Part shown: in pieces, positions 25,332 to 34,721 of the stretch
Numbering within the stretch: the stretch's first letter is position 1
How the letters are laid out: each line of letters starts with the position of its first letter
Assembly (NCBI RefSeq): GCF_009828095.1
Contig: NZ_WTYP01000001.1
Location: 1,178,001 to 1,242,000, forward strand
Length of the DNA stretch: 64,000 nucleotides
Direction of reading: 5' to 3'
Origin: Pontixanthobacter luteolus
GTDB taxonomy: Bacteria > Pseudomonadota > Alphaproteobacteria > Sphingomonadales > Sphingomonadaceae
The notes under the pieces: generated by a model
Databases searched by the model: none
What the model was told of the DNA's origin: nothing
The model's input: the letters and a program-made list of their open reading frames with translations, nothing else
Position numbers and translations under genes: made by a program

Positions 25332-26506
25332 GCGGCAATTCCGAAGTCATATCCCTAGGCTGCCGGCTGAATATTTCCGAGAGCGAGCAGATCAAGGCGA
25401 TGCTCGCCGGGGAAGATGATGTGGTTGTCATCAACAGCTGCGCAGTCACGTCGGAAGCGGTGCGCCAGACACGGCAGGCGATCCGCAAGGCGCGGAAGGC
25501 GCGCCCTGAAGCCCGCCTGATGGTGACTGGCTGTGCGGCGGATATCGAACGCGACCAGCTGGCTGCGATGCCCGAGGTCGACGGCCTCGTCAAAAACACC
25601 GCCAAGCTTGATCCGCGTGCCTGGAACGTACCGCTGGATGCACCACCCTTCGTGCCCAGCCGGACCCGCGCCTTTGTCACAGTCCAAAACGGGTGTGACC
25701 ACGCCTGCACCTTCTGTGTCATTCCCCAAGGCAGAGGGAAAAGCCGGTCCCAAACCATCCCCCAAGTGCTGGAAGAGGTGGAAAAGCATCTTGCACTTGG
25801 CGCGCCGGAGATCGTCCTAACCGGGGTCGATGTGACTTCCTGGGGCCATGATCTGTCCGACAATCCGCCACTGGGCAAACTCGTATCGGCGGTGCTGGAC
25901 CGTTTCCCGGACCTGCCGCGCCTGCGCATGTCGTCGCTGGACGGGATCGAAATCGATCCGCAGCTGGAAGAATTGTTCATGGGCGAGGACCGGCTGATGC
26001 CGCATCTTCACCTGTCGCTTCAACATGGGCATGACATGATGCTCAAACGGATGAAGCGGCGGCACCTTCGCGCAGATGCGATTGCCCTGGTTGAACGATT
26101 GAAAGCCAAGCGTCCAGAAATCGCCATCGGGGCAGATCTGATCGCTGGATTTCCGACAGAAGACGCGGCGATGCATTCCGATAACCTCTCGATCATCGAA
26201 GCGCTCGATATCGTCCACGGCCATGTGTTTCCCTACTCACCGCGCCCCGACACCCCAGCGGCGCGTATGCCCCAGCACAGCCGCCCGCTGATCAAACAGC
26301 GTGCCGCCGAACTGCGCGAAGCTGTCCGGTCGCGGCGCAATGCCTGGATGCAAACGCTGGTCGGCCAGCCGCTTTCCGTCCTCGCGGAACGGGATGGAAC
26401 AGGCTATGCGCCCAATTTCGCGCGGGTCGAGGTGCCACAGGGCACCGCTGCCGGCACAATCCTGACTATCACTCCGAATGAACTCAGCGAAGGCTTGCTA
26501 AGATGA
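25328..26506 (+). CDS. mtaB: tRNA threonylcarbamoyladenosine methylthiotransferase
   Basis: A 392-residue radical SAM methylthiotransferase that turns t6A37 into ms2t6A37 in tRNAs decoding ANN codons. The N-terminal UPF0004 cysteines are C12 (SLGCRLN), C38 (INSCAV) and C69 (VTGCAAD); the radical SAM cluster is C123-x3-C127-x2-C130 (NGCDHACTFC). The SLGCRLN-x-SE opening fits MtaB rather than MiaB, whose start region is longer. ATG at 25328 overlaps dapF by four bases; a longer frame beginning at 25115 lies within dapF. The stop overlaps ftsY. The C-terminal TRAM domain is short. Confidence 0.93.
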   Translation: MSGNSEVISLGCRLNISESEQIKAMLAGEDDVVVINSCAVTSEAVRQTRQAIRKARKARPEARLMVTGCAADIERDQLAAMPEVDGLVKNTAKLDPRAWNVPLDAPPFVPSRTRAFVTVQNGCDHACTFCVIPQGRGKSRSQTIPQVLEEVEKHLALGAPEIVLTGVDVTSWGHDLSDNPPLGKLVSAVLDRFPDLPRLRMSSLDGIEIDPQLEELFMGEDRLMPHLHLSLQHGHDMMLKRMKRRHLRADAIALVERLKAKRPEIAIGADLIAGFPTEDAAMHSDNLSIIEALDIVHGHVFPYSPRPDTPAARMPQHSRPLIKQRAAELREAVRSRRNAWMQTLVGQPLSVLAERDGTGYAPNFARVEVPQGTAAGTILTITPNELSEGLLR

Positions 26507-27426
26507 GCGACACAAGTTGGACCGACCGCGTATTCGGCGGTTTCCGCAAGACGTCAGAGCGGCTGTCGAGCAATCTGACCGGTGTCGTCGGGACTGCCAA
26601 GCTCGACGATGCGGCGCTGGATGATGTCGAAGATGCGCTGATCATGTCGGATCTCGGCCCCTCCGCTGCCGCGCGCATTCGGAGCAAGCTGGCAGAAAAA
26701 CGGTTCGGGCTGAACATTACCGAAACCGAACTGCGCGAGGCAGTGGCGGCAGAGATCGCCGAGATTCTGCGTCCGGTTGCGAAGCCGCTCGAAATCACCG
26801 CTTTTCCCCGCCCTCAAGTGGTGCTGGTTATTGGCGTGAACGGCAGCGGCAAAACGACTACCATCGCCAAGCTGGCGCATCTGTTTCAGGAAGACGATTA
26901 CGGCGTGATGCTGGCGGCAGGTGACACATTCCGCGCTGCCGCCATTGGCCAGCTTGCTACCTGGGCTGACCGCATCGGGGTCCCGATTGTTCGCGGCCCT
27001 GAAGGCGGCGACCCGGCGAGCATTGTTTTCGACGGGGTGAAGGCGGCAACAGAACAGGGCATCGATGCACTGATTGTCGACACTGCAGGACGCCTGCAGA
27101 ACAAGCGCGAACTGATGGACGAACTGGAAAAAATCCGCCGTGTGCTCGGGCGGCTCAATCCTGAGGCGCCGCATGACGTGGTGCTGGTGCTCGATGCAAC
27201 CAACGGCCAGAACGCCCTCGCCCAGATCGAAACCTTCAAGGAAGTGGCCGGCGTAACCGGTCTGATCATGACCAAGTTGGACGGGACCGCGCGTGGCGGC
27301 GTTCTTGTTGCAGCCGCGGAACAATACGGCCTGCCGATCCATGCCATTGGCGTTGGTGAGAAAATTGACGATTTGCGGCCGTTCGATCCGGACCTGGTTG
27401 CCCGTGTAATTGCAGGAGTAGCCTGA
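26503..27426 (+). CDS. ftsY: Signal recognition particle receptor FtsY
   Basis: A 307-residue SRP GTPase of the FtsY type: an NG domain with Walker A GVNGSGKTTT at 111-120, DTAGRLQNK (G3), LDATNGQNA and TKLDGTARGG (G4), and the C-terminal GVGEKIDDLRPFDP. It docks the SRP-ribosome complex at the inner membrane. The acidic A domain found in many FtsY proteins is nearly absent; the protein begins with the N domain. It overlaps mtaB by four bases and yciB by one. Confidence 0.96.
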   Translation: MSDTSWTDRVFGGFRKTSERLSSNLTGVVGTAKLDDAALDDVEDALIMSDLGPSAAARIRSKLAEKRFGLNITETELREAVAAEIAEILRPVAKPLEITAFPRPQVVLVIGVNGSGKTTTIAKLAHLFQEDDYGVMLAAGDTFRAAAIGQLATWADRIGVPIVRGPEGGDPASIVFDGVKAATEQGIDALIVDTAGRLQNKRELMDELEKIRRVLGRLNPEAPHDVVLVLDATNGQNALAQIETFKEVAGVTGLIMTKLDGTARGGVLVAAAEQYGLPIHAIGVGEKIDDLRPFDPDLVARVIAGVA

Positions 27427-28097
27427 TGAAAAGTGAAACCGCCCCGGCGAAAAAGAAACCTTCCGGGTGGCTCAATGTAGCAGTCGATTACGGGCCACTG
27501 CTCGTCTTCCTCGGCGTTTACAAATACTCCTCACCGGAAGAGGCCAACGCGATCGCCGAAGTGACTGCCGTGATCAAAGGCACCTTCGCTTTCATGATCG
27601 CCGCCGTGATCGCATTGCTGTTTTCCAAATTCAAACTTGGACACGTTTCCCCGATGCTGTGGTTTTCCACCGCGCTGATCGTCGGTTTCGGCGGCCTTAC
27701 GATTTTCTTTGGCGATCCGACATTCGTGCAGATCAAGCCGACTATTATCTACACAATCTTCGGTCTGGTCCTGACCCTTGGCTGGTTCAAGGGGAAGGCG
27801 CTGCTCAAGGTTCTGCTGGAGGCCGCGTTCGAGGGGCTAAGCAATGAAGGTTGGCTAAAACTGTCACGCAACTGGGGTATCTTCTTCTTCGCGCTAGCCA
27901 TCCTGAACGAGGTGCTGCGTTATCTCTACAATGTAGAGAACGACAATTTCGAAACTTGGCTATGGGCCAAGTTCTGGGTGTTCATGCCGCTGACATTTCT
28001 GTTTACCTTCAGCCAGATACCGATGCTGATGCGTCACGGCCTTGATGTCGAGGCAAAGGATGACGTGATCAAGGAAGAGCCGCCTACGGGCAGCTGA
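27426..28097 (+). CDS. yciB: Inner membrane-spanning protein YciB (IspZ, septation protein A family)
   Basis: A 223-residue inner-membrane protein with about five to six helices. VDYGPLLVFLGVY near the N-terminus, IKPTIIYTIFGLVLTLGW in the middle and LSRNWGIFFFALAILNEVLRY are blocks of the YciB/IspZ (septation protein A) family, which interacts with the divisome and elongasome and helps hold envelope integrity. The start ATG shares its A with the ftsY stop. The ftsY-yciB neighbourhood is frequently conserved in alphaproteobacteria. Confidence 0.92.
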   Translation: MKSETAPAKKKPSGWLNVAVDYGPLLVFLGVYKYSSPEEANAIAEVTAVIKGTFAFMIAAVIALLFSKFKLGHVSPMLWFSTALIVGFGGLTIFFGDPTFVQIKPTIIYTIFGLVLTLGWFKGKALLKVLLEAAFEGLSNEGWLKLSRNWGIFFFALAILNEVLRYLYNVENDNFETWLWAKFWVFMPLTFLFTFSQIPMLMRHGLDVEAKDDVIKEEPPTGS

Positions 28098-28107
28098 GGC
28101 AGCAAAT

Positions 28108-28542
28108 TTGAAAGTCTCCATCGAACTCGATCTGGATCGTGAGCGGGCACAGCAGCTCAGCGAGGGAATAGTGGAGTTCAACCGGGCTGCTGTTCCCGAT
28201 CTGGAGCCGAACGAGGCTGAAACGCAGTTCCATGTCCTGGCGCAAGACGCGGCTGGGAATGTGGCCGGCGGGCTGCGAGCCACCTGTTACTGGAACACGC
28301 TTCACATTGAGCTTTTGTGGCTGTCAGACACCGCGCGCGGAACAGGAATTGGCCGCGAACTAGTCGAGAAAGCCGAAGAATTCGCCATCAGCCAGAACTG
28401 CAGGAAAGCACTGGTCGAGACCACCAGCTGGCAAGCGCGGCCCTTTTACGAAAAGCTGGGTTACACGCATATGGCGACACTGCATGACCGGCCAAAAGGT
28501 CACGCTTCGCACTACCTATCCAAAACGCTTGAAATGGACTAA
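28108..28542 (+). CDS. GNAT family N-acetyltransferase
   Basis: A 144-residue GNAT domain. LLWLSDTARGTGIGREL holds the acetyl-CoA pyrophosphate-binding R-G-x-G-x-G loop, and the C-terminal ARPFYEKLGYTHM is the common beta6-alpha4 block. The start is TTG at 28108 with GAGG about 9 nt upstream, and no better start fits the domain. It follows yciB by 10 nt and may be the last gene of that run. Substrate unknown. Confidence 0.85.
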   Translation: MKVSIELDLDRERAQQLSEGIVEFNRAAVPDLEPNEAETQFHVLAQDAAGNVAGGLRATCYWNTLHIELLWLSDTARGTGIGRELVEKAEEFAISQNCRKALVETTSWQARPFYEKLGYTHMATLHDRPKGHASHYLSKTLEMD

Positions 28543-28557
28543 CACCGTCCGTTCCGG

Positions 28558-30483
28558 TCAGATCCGGACCTGACTGCCCAATTCTACAACCCGGTTCGTA
28601 GGCAGGCGGAAGAACTCCATCGCGGTCGCCGAATTCCGAAGCATCCACGCGAAAATCTTTTCTCGCCAGATCGGCATTCCCGGATTCTCCGACGGCAACA
28701 AGGTCTGCCGCGACAGGAAGAAGCTGGTCTGCATCATGTCGAATTCACCGCCGCATTGCTGCATCGTTTTCAGCCCGGCAGGAACAGCGGTCTCTTCCAT
28801 GAAGCCATAATGCAGCACAGCGCGGAAGAAGCCATCGCCCAGATCATGATACTCGCACCGGGTCGCCGGATCGACATAGGGTATCTCGGCAATCTGCACC
28901 GTCAGGATCACAACCCGTTCATGCAGAACCTTGTTGTGCTTGATATTGTGCAGCAGCGCAGAAGGCACGCCGCCGGTCGACGATGCCATGAAGATCGCCG
29001 TCCCGGGAACGCGAACCGCGCTGTTTTTCGCCGACTTGGCAAAAATCTCGATCGGCAGAGCAACTTCGCTCATCCGTTCGCGCATCAGCTTGCGCCCGCG
29101 CGCCCAGGTGGTGAGCAAGGTAAAGGCGATCGCACCGACCAGCAGCGGGAACCAGCCGCCTTGCGGCACCTTGGTCAAGTTGGCTGCGAAGTAGGCGCCG
29201 TCCACGATCAGGAACAAAGCCACCACTGGCGCGGCGTACCACCACTTCCACTTCCATACGCCTACGAACAGAACGCCCATGAGAAGCGTATCGATAGTGA
29301 CCGCCCCGGTCACCGCGATGCCGTATGCGCTGGCGAGGTTGGACGAATTCTGGAATGTCAGAACCAGAATGATCACGGCGATCATCAGCGCCCAATTGAC
29401 CACCGGAATATAAATCTGGCCGCCTTCGGTTTCGCTGGTGTGGCGGATCGACAGGCGGGGAATATATCCCATCTGCATGGCCTGGTGCGTGATGGAAAAC
29501 GCGCCGGAAATCACCGCTTGGCTGGCGATGAAAGTTGCGATTGTCGCCAGGAACACCAGCGGCAGCCTCCATTCTTCATTCGCGAGGAAGAAGAACGGGC
29601 TCTGGATGGCCTGCGCGGCCTGATCTGCAGGAAGGCCGATAATCATTGCGCCCTGCCCGAAATAGTTGAGCAGCAAACACGGCATGACAAAGCCGAACCA
29701 TGACAAGCGCATCGGTCCGCGACCGAAATGCCCCATGTCGGAATAAAGCGCCTCTGACCCTGTCACGGCCAGCACGACCGATCCCAGCGCCAGAAAAGCG
29801 AGCGTGCCGTCGATGACAAAGAAATTGACTGCGTAATACGGGTTCAAAGCCCACAGGATTTCTGGGGTCTGGACGATCTGCCATGCGCCCATGCAGGCAA
29901 TCACGGTGAAATAGACAATCATTACCGGAGCAAACAGCGCCCCGACCTTCGCCGTCCCGCGTTTCTGCAGGATGAAGAGGAATACAAGCAGCGCCAAGGC
30001 GATGGGAATCACGAATTGTTTCAGCCCCTGGTCGACGACCGTCAGCCCTTCGACCGCGGACAGGACAGAGATCGCCGGTGTGATCATGCTATCACCATAG
30101 AAAAGCGACGTCGCAAACACACCAAGCAGCACGGCAAGCCAGCCATATCGAGATTTGCTGATCTTGCTTGAAATTAGCGCCACAAGAGCAAGACTGCCGC
30201 CCTGCCCCTTGTTATCGGCGCGCATCAGGATCGTGACATATTGTAACGACACGACCAGCGTCATCGACCAGAAAATCAGGCTGATAACACCGAGCACATG
30301 CGCTGTGTCCAGCGCCAGCGGGTGCGGTCCGACAAACGTTTCGCGGAAAGCATAAAGCGGGCTGGTACCGATATCACCGAAGACGATGCCAATCGCACCC
30401 ACGGCAAGCGCAGTCTTGGAAGCGGCATGCCCCGAGACCGCTCCCGGCGGTGGTACAATCTTGTGCTGGCTGGTTTCGGCCAT
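28558..30483 (-). CDS. kup: Potassium transporter Kup
   Basis: A 641-residue KUP/HAK/KT proton-coupled potassium importer. The signature [19 protein letters not shown] is at about residues 33-51, followed by roughly 12 membrane helices and a C-terminal cytoplasmic domain of about 180 residues that begins near the WARGRKLM segment. It takes up K+ at low pH or under osmotic stress. Length matches E. coli Kup (about 622). It converges on the GNAT gene and is followed at its 5' side by the ccm operon with a 109-nt gap. Confidence 0.96.
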   Translation of the reverse strand: MAETSQHKIVPPPGAVSGHAASKTALAVGAIGIVFGDIGTSPLYAFRETFVGPHPLALDTAHVLGVISLIFWSMTLVVSLQYVTILMRADNKGQGGSLALVALISSKISKSRYGWLAVLLGVFATSLFYGDSMITPAISVLSAVEGLTVVDQGLKQFVIPIALALLVFLFILQKRGTAKVGALFAPVMIVYFTVIACMGAWQIVQTPEILWALNPYYAVNFFVIDGTLAFLALGSVVLAVTGSEALYSDMGHFGRGPMRLSWFGFVMPCLLLNYFGQGAMIIGLPADQAAQAIQSPFFFLANEEWRLPLVFLATIATFIASQAVISGAFSITHQAMQMGYIPRLSIRHTSETEGGQIYIPVVNWALMIAVIILVLTFQNSSNLASAYGIAVTGAVTIDTLLMGVLFVGVWKWKWWYAAPVVALFLIVDGAYFAANLTKVPQGGWFPLLVGAIAFTLLTTWARGRKLMRERMSEVALPIEIFAKSAKNSAVRVPGTAIFMASSTGGVPSALLHNIKHNKVLHERVVILTVQIAEIPYVDPATRCEYHDLGDGFFRAVLHYGFMEETAVPAGLKTMQQCGGEFDMMQTSFFLSRQTLLPSENPGMPIWREKIFAWMLRNSATAMEFFRLPTNRVVELGSQVRI

Positions 30484-30592
30484 TGGATCGGTAGTCCCGA
30501 CTGTAGCTACCCGGCGTCAAATGGTTGCCGGTTCAAAGGCGGCGGCGCTTAGCAGTATCGAATACACCCGGCAATAGATTAGCCGCTACGGA

Positions 30593-31222
30593 TTATTGAC
30601 CCATTTGCGTCATCAGGGCCTCGAGCCGTTCCAACCGCAGCTCGAGATCAGCGTGCCATGGTGCATCTTCGGGCGAATTTTCCAGCAGGTTCAGCCAAAG
30701 GTCGCGGGTCCGGCCCGGTTGCCCCGCACGCAGAAAGCCAATGCCGAGAAAATACGTCGGCGCAGGATTGCCGGGGTCTGCCCGTTCCGCGCGCGAATAT
30801 GCATAAAGCGCGGCCGGGGTCAGGGAACCCTCTGCATGTTCCACCAGCGCATTGCCCATCGCAGTCCAGGCCTCGGCATCTACCGGATTTTCCGTAACTG
30901 CGTTCCCCAGCATGTTCGCAGCATCTTCATATTGCCCTTTTCGAGCAAACGCATCGGCCACAGTGACAAACCGGCTCGGCGTTGACTGAGGGCCATAAAA
31001 TTCACGGCGGGCTTCGATCAATATCTCGTTGCCCTCGCTTGCGTCCGGCTGTGCGCTCTTCGGAGCGCCTGCATATCCGGGGAAACCCTGTAATGCGTAT
31101 CCCGCCAGCCCGAACAGCAAAGCGGCACCGAACAGTGTCCAGCCCCCCTTGGGCAAGCGAAACACAAATGCCGCGAGAATGAATGCAGCAACGCCAAGCG
31201 CGATAATCGGGAGCCAGCTCAT
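30593..31222 (-). CDS. ccmI: Cytochrome c maturation TPR protein CcmI (CycH)
   Basis: A 209-residue protein with two N-terminal membrane helices (about residues 2-20 and 27-45), a short periplasmic linker and TPR repeats (ARKGQYEDAANMLGNAV, AEAWTAMGNALVEHA, APTYFLGIGFLRAG). CcmI/CycH chaperones the apocytochrome c and hands it to the CcmF-CcmH haem lyase. ATG at 31222 overlaps ccmH by four bases; an upstream start at 31300 gives a foreign N-terminus. It is shorter than many CcmI proteins, which have a longer C-terminal apocytochrome-binding domain. Confidence 0.88.
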   Translation of the reverse strand: MSWLPIIALGVAAFILAAFVFRLPKGGWTLFGAALLFGLAGYALQGFPGYAGAPKSAQPDASEGNEILIEARREFYGPQSTPSRFVTVADAFARKGQYEDAANMLGNAVTENPVDAEAWTAMGNALVEHAEGSLTPAALYAYSRAERADPGNPAPTYFLGIGFLRAGQPGRTRDLWLNLLENSPEDAPWHADLELRLERLEALMTQMGQ

Positions 31223-31632
31223 GCCTGTTTCCTCAAACGGCGCCAAAGGATCATACCGGCGATCAGAATAAGCAAACCCGGTATGGCGAATAACGGCCAA
31301 GTAGTTTCGCTTACAGTGGGCGCGTAGCTAACATAGTCGCCATATCGCGCGACAAGCCATGCGCGGATTGCCTCTGGATCTTCACCAGCTGCGATGCGTG
31401 TTCGCACCTGATGCCGCATGTCCCCGGCCATTGGGGCATCGCTGTCGGCAATCGACTGACTCTGACATTTCAGGCAGCGCAGTGTCTCCATCAACGCTTG
31501 CGCCTGCGCTTCCTGCTCTGCATCGGGCAATTGCTCATAAGCAAGCGGCGCGGGCGGCAGCGATTGCTGAGCGGCAAGCGGGCCTGACACGGCAGCAGCC
31601 AGTGCTATCGCTATGCGCAGGAACCACCTCAT
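31219..31632 (-). CDS. ccmH: Cytochrome c maturation protein CcmH (CcmL)
   Basis: A 137-residue protein with a signal peptide (about residues 1-21), the redox motif L-R-C53-L-K-C56-Q and a C-terminal membrane anchor (about 112-130). It reduces the apocytochrome CXXCH disulfide in the periplasm. The overlap of four bases with ccmG on one side and with ccmI on the other shows a tight operon. Confidence 0.95.
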   Translation of the reverse strand: MRWFLRIAIALAAAVSGPLAAQQSLPPAPLAYEQLPDAEQEAQAQALMETLRCLKCQSQSIADSDAPMAGDMRHQVRTRIAAGEDPEAIRAWLVARYGDYVSYAPTVSETTWPLFAIPGLLILIAGMILWRRLRKQA

Positions 31633-32159
31633 GCCCCGGCCTCGGCCAGTTCTTGCAGCAACAAGGGCACGTGTTCAGCACGAATGTCGCCGATGTGCTG
31701 GTAGGTTATGACCCCGTCACCGTTCACCACAAAGGTTTCCGGCACGCCTGACGATCCAATCGACAATTGCACTTCGGACAAATCGTCGGCCCCGATACGG
31801 GTGTAGGGGTTGCCGTAATTTGCAAGAAAGCGCGCGACGTCTTCCGGTTTGTCGCGAATGGCGATCCCGACAATCGGTACGCCCTGCCGCTGCAGTGCCT
31901 CAAGCTGAGGAGCCTCTGCAATGCACGGGACGCACCAGCTGGCCCAGATGTTCAGCAGTTTCGCCCGGCCATCCTTGAGGTCCGCCAAGGCGACGCCCGG
32001 GCGCGTTTCGATGGCCGGCCTGAGATTGAAATCGGGAACCGGTTCGCCAATCATCGTGCTTTCGATGAATTCATCCTTTGGCTGTGTCAGCTGATACGCC
32101 GCCAAACCGCAGAAGCCCGCAAACAGCAGCAGCGGCACCCACATGCGCACCCCCTTCAT
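31629..32159 (-). CDS. ccmG: Thiol:disulfide interchange protein CcmG (DsbE)
   Basis: A 176-residue membrane-anchored thioredoxin-like protein. One N-terminal helix (about residues 7-25) precedes a thioredoxin fold with WASWC76-V-P-C79 as active site and a conserved cis-proline region (SSGVPETFVV). It keeps the CcmH/apocytochrome thiols reduced. Its ATG overlaps the stop of ccmF by four bases. Confidence 0.95.
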   Translation of the reverse strand: MKGVRMWVPLLLFAGFCGLAAYQLTQPKDEFIESTMIGEPVPDFNLRPAIETRPGVALADLKDGRAKLLNIWASWCVPCIAEAPQLEALQRQGVPIVGIAIRDKPEDVARFLANYGNPYTRIGADDLSEVQLSIGSSGVPETFVVNGDGVITYQHIGDIRAEHVPLLLQELAEAGA

Positions 32160-34117
32160 GCGGATTCCCCTTCTTCCTTCCGGCCAGCAAGGCGCGACTG
32201 GACATACCGGCGTTTAAGGTCGCCCTTCACGCGGCCGATAAGGGCAAGCAATCCGCCCAGCGCCACCAGGATACCGCCGTACCAGATCAGCGTGACAAAT
32301 GGCTTCCACCACAGCCGCAGCTGCCACCGTTCCGCGCCCTCGCCCCCGCTGGCCTCGTTCCCGATGACCGCGTAAAGCTGGCCGTTCCAGCGCGTTGAGA
32401 GCACACTTTCCGTCGTCTCTTGTGGCGGAGCCCAGAAATTGCGGGATTGCGGTTTCAGCAGGATAGCTTCGCCGCCATCGTAACTGGCCATCAATTGCCC
32501 TTCGATGGCTGTCCAGTTCGGGCCAGCAACGGGCCTGGTCGCCAGAAGTGACACGTTCCAAGGCCCGATCTCCACATTGTCGCCAACGCTTACAGCGGCC
32601 AGTTTTTCTTCTGAGAACGCAGATTCGCTCGCCATTCCGAACAGCGCCACTGCGATCCCGAAATGGGCCACAACCATACCCCAGGTCGCGATGGGTACGC
32701 GCAGCAGGTTGCGCCCGCGCAGAGGCAGGAAGCTGGCAATGGCAAGTCCGGCAGCAACCGCCAGGCCCAGATCAGCCAATAGCCCGTATGAGCCGAGGAT
32801 GATGACCACAGCCAGCACCGCTAGCATGATGGCTGCGATGACAATCATCGGCACTTTGATTCGGGAAATTCTGTCACCCCGCCAGCGGAGCAACGGCCCG
32901 ACTGCCATGACCAGCAGCATGGGGATCGTGAAGATCGCCCCTGCTGGATTAAAGTAAGGCGGTCCCACGGATACTCGCACATCGAACACTTCGGTCAGCA
33001 AAGGATAGAGTGTGCCGAGCAATACGATGCCCAGGATTGCGCTGAGCATCACGTTGTTGAACACCAGCGCACCTTCGCGCGAAGTGATGGAAAAGCGCTC
33101 ACCCTCCGCAACGGAGCCAGCCCGCAACGCAAACAAAAGCAGCGCGCCGCCGATGTAGAGCCCGAGCAAGAACAGGATGAACGTACCGCGCTCAGGATCG
33201 ACTGCAAATGCATGCACGCTGGTCAGGATGCCGGATCGGACGAGAAACGTGCCGAGCATGGACATGGAGAAAGCCACGACGCCAAGCATGATGGTCCACG
33301 CCCGCAATGCATCGCGGGCCGCCAGAACACTCACCGAATGGAGCAGCGCGGTTGCCGCTAGCCACGGCATGAGGGACGCGTTCTCGACCGGATCCCAGAA
33401 CCACCAGCCGCCCCAACCGAGTTCGTAATACGCCCAGTAACTTCCCGCTGTGATTCCCAGCGTCAGGAAAATCCATGCGCCTAGCACCCATGGCCGCATC
33501 GCTCTGGCGAATGCCGGACCAACCTGGCGCGTAAGCAAGGCACCAACGGCAAAGCTGAAGGCGACCGACAATCCCACATAGCCGAAATACAATGTGGGCG
33601 GATGGAATGCGAGGCCGATATCCTGCAATAGCGGGTTTAGCCCCATCCCCTCCAACGCTGGCTCCGGAAGCCGTTCAAACGGGTTGGAGCTCAGCAATAG
33701 AAATGCGTAAAAGCCAATTCCGACAAAGGCTTGCGCTGCGAGCGTGGCAAACATTGTCCGTTCGGGCAACCGCCGTTCCACGAGCGCGATCAATCCGCCT
33801 GCCAGCGCCATGACAGTCACCCAGAGCAGCATCGACCCTTCGTGGTTACCCCACGCACCGGCGAGCTTGAAAATCATCGGTTTGGCTGAATGCGAATTGG
33901 TTGCGACCAGCTTTACCGAAAGGTCGGTAACCGCAAACAGCCACAGCAGCATCACGAATGCAAAGGCTGCAAGCAGGCCTTGTACGATAGCGGCAGGACG
34001 AACCAGCGACGCGAGCTCTCCGCTGCCGTCTCGGAGCGCAAGCGCACCTGCGATCAATTGCAGCACGGAAAGCGCGGCCGCTAGCCACAATGCCGCAAGC
34101 CCCAGCTCTGCGATCAT
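32156..34117 (-). CDS. ccmF: Haem lyase subunit CcmF
   Basis: A 653-residue polytopic membrane protein (about 15 helices) with the periplasmic tryptophan-rich WGGWWFWDPVENAS haem-handling motif. CcmF takes haem from holo-CcmE and, with CcmH/CcmI, ligates it to apocytochrome c. The large periplasmic loop near the C-terminus (about residues 500-610) is present. It overlaps ccmE and ccmG by four bases each. Confidence 0.97.
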   Translation of the reverse strand: MIAELGLAALWLAAALSVLQLIAGALALRDGSGELASLVRPAAIVQGLLAAFAFVMLLWLFAVTDLSVKLVATNSHSAKPMIFKLAGAWGNHEGSMLLWVTVMALAGGLIALVERRLPERTMFATLAAQAFVGIGFYAFLLLSSNPFERLPEPALEGMGLNPLLQDIGLAFHPPTLYFGYVGLSVAFSFAVGALLTRQVGPAFARAMRPWVLGAWIFLTLGITAGSYWAYYELGWGGWWFWDPVENASLMPWLAATALLHSVSVLAARDALRAWTIMLGVVAFSMSMLGTFLVRSGILTSVHAFAVDPERGTFILFLLGLYIGGALLLFALRAGSVAEGERFSITSREGALVFNNVMLSAILGIVLLGTLYPLLTEVFDVRVSVGPPYFNPAGAIFTIPMLLVMAVGPLLRWRGDRISRIKVPMIVIAAIMLAVLAVVIILGSYGLLADLGLAVAAGLAIASFLPLRGRNLLRVPIATWGMVVAHFGIAVALFGMASESAFSEEKLAAVSVGDNVEIGPWNVSLLATRPVAGPNWTAIEGQLMASYDGGEAILLKPQSRNFWAPPQETTESVLSTRWNGQLYAVIGNEASGGEGAERWQLRLWWKPFVTLIWYGGILVALGGLLALIGRVKGDLKRRYVQSRLAGRKEEGESA

Positions 34118-34584
34118 GTAGCAGGCCCCTGCGCTACAAGAGTTTCATCCGCTTTGTGCTGATCCATTTCCTGAAGTTCGCGCGGAACGTAGTTCTCATC
34201 ATGCTTGGCCAGCAGGTTGTCTGCAACGAACGTCCCGTCGGCGGCCAGCCGCCCTTCCGCCACAACTCCTGACCCTTCGACGAACAGGTCCGGCAGGATA
34301 CCGGTGAAGCGCACTGGCACGACTGCGCTGTCCTTGTCCGTTACAATAAAGGAGACGGTTACACCGTCTGGCATGTTACGGATTGAATCTTGCTGCACCA
34401 TTCCGCCCAGACGGACTGCCTGACCAACCTCTGGCGGTTCTGCAATCATCTGTCCTGGCAGGTAAAAATAATTCGCCTGATTGCGCAGCGCCCACGCGGC
34501 AAGCAGCCCCGCCCCGATGAGCGCGACAAGCGCGATCACCACCAGGATGAGCCGTTGATGCTTGGCCTTCAAACCATTGGTCAT
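34114..34584 (-). CDS. ccmE: Haem chaperone CcmE
   Basis: A 156-residue periplasmic haem chaperone tethered by an N-terminal helix (about 11-32). H128 in KHDENY is the covalent haem-binding histidine and Y132 its partner (HxxxY). The OB-fold region GQAVRLGGMVQQDSI is typical. Its ATG overlaps the stop of ccmD. Confidence 0.97.
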   Translation of the reverse strand: MTNGLKAKHQRLILVVIALVALIGAGLLAAWALRNQANYFYLPGQMIAEPPEVGQAVRLGGMVQQDSIRNMPDGVTVSFIVTDKDSAVVPVRFTGILPDLFVEGSGVVAEGRLAADGTFVADNLLAKHDENYVPRELQEMDQHKADETLVAQGPAT

Positions 34585-34721
34585 TTGCGCCTCGCCTCCG
34601 CACGCCGTTTTTCTTCGCGTTTCATGCTAATCCAGCTCCACCCTACCAGACCGAGCGTCATCACAATGCCGATAATGTAGCACGCGATCACATAGTCCCA
34701 CTGGTCCAGATTTTCACGCAT
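34581..34721 (-). CDS. ccmD: Haem exporter protein CcmD (46 aa)
   Basis: Between ccmC and ccmE the minus strand reads a 46-codon frame beginning MRENLDQWDYVIACY, with one membrane helix (about residues 10-30) and a strongly basic C-terminus (KREEKRRAEARRK). This is the expected size, topology and position of CcmD, which helps release holo-CcmE from the CcmABC complex. The start overlaps the ccmC stop by one base (TGATG) and the stop overlaps the ccmE start (ATGA). Confidence 0.93.
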   Translation of the reverse strand: MRENLDQWDYVIACYIIGIVMTLGLVGWSWISMKREEKRRAEARRK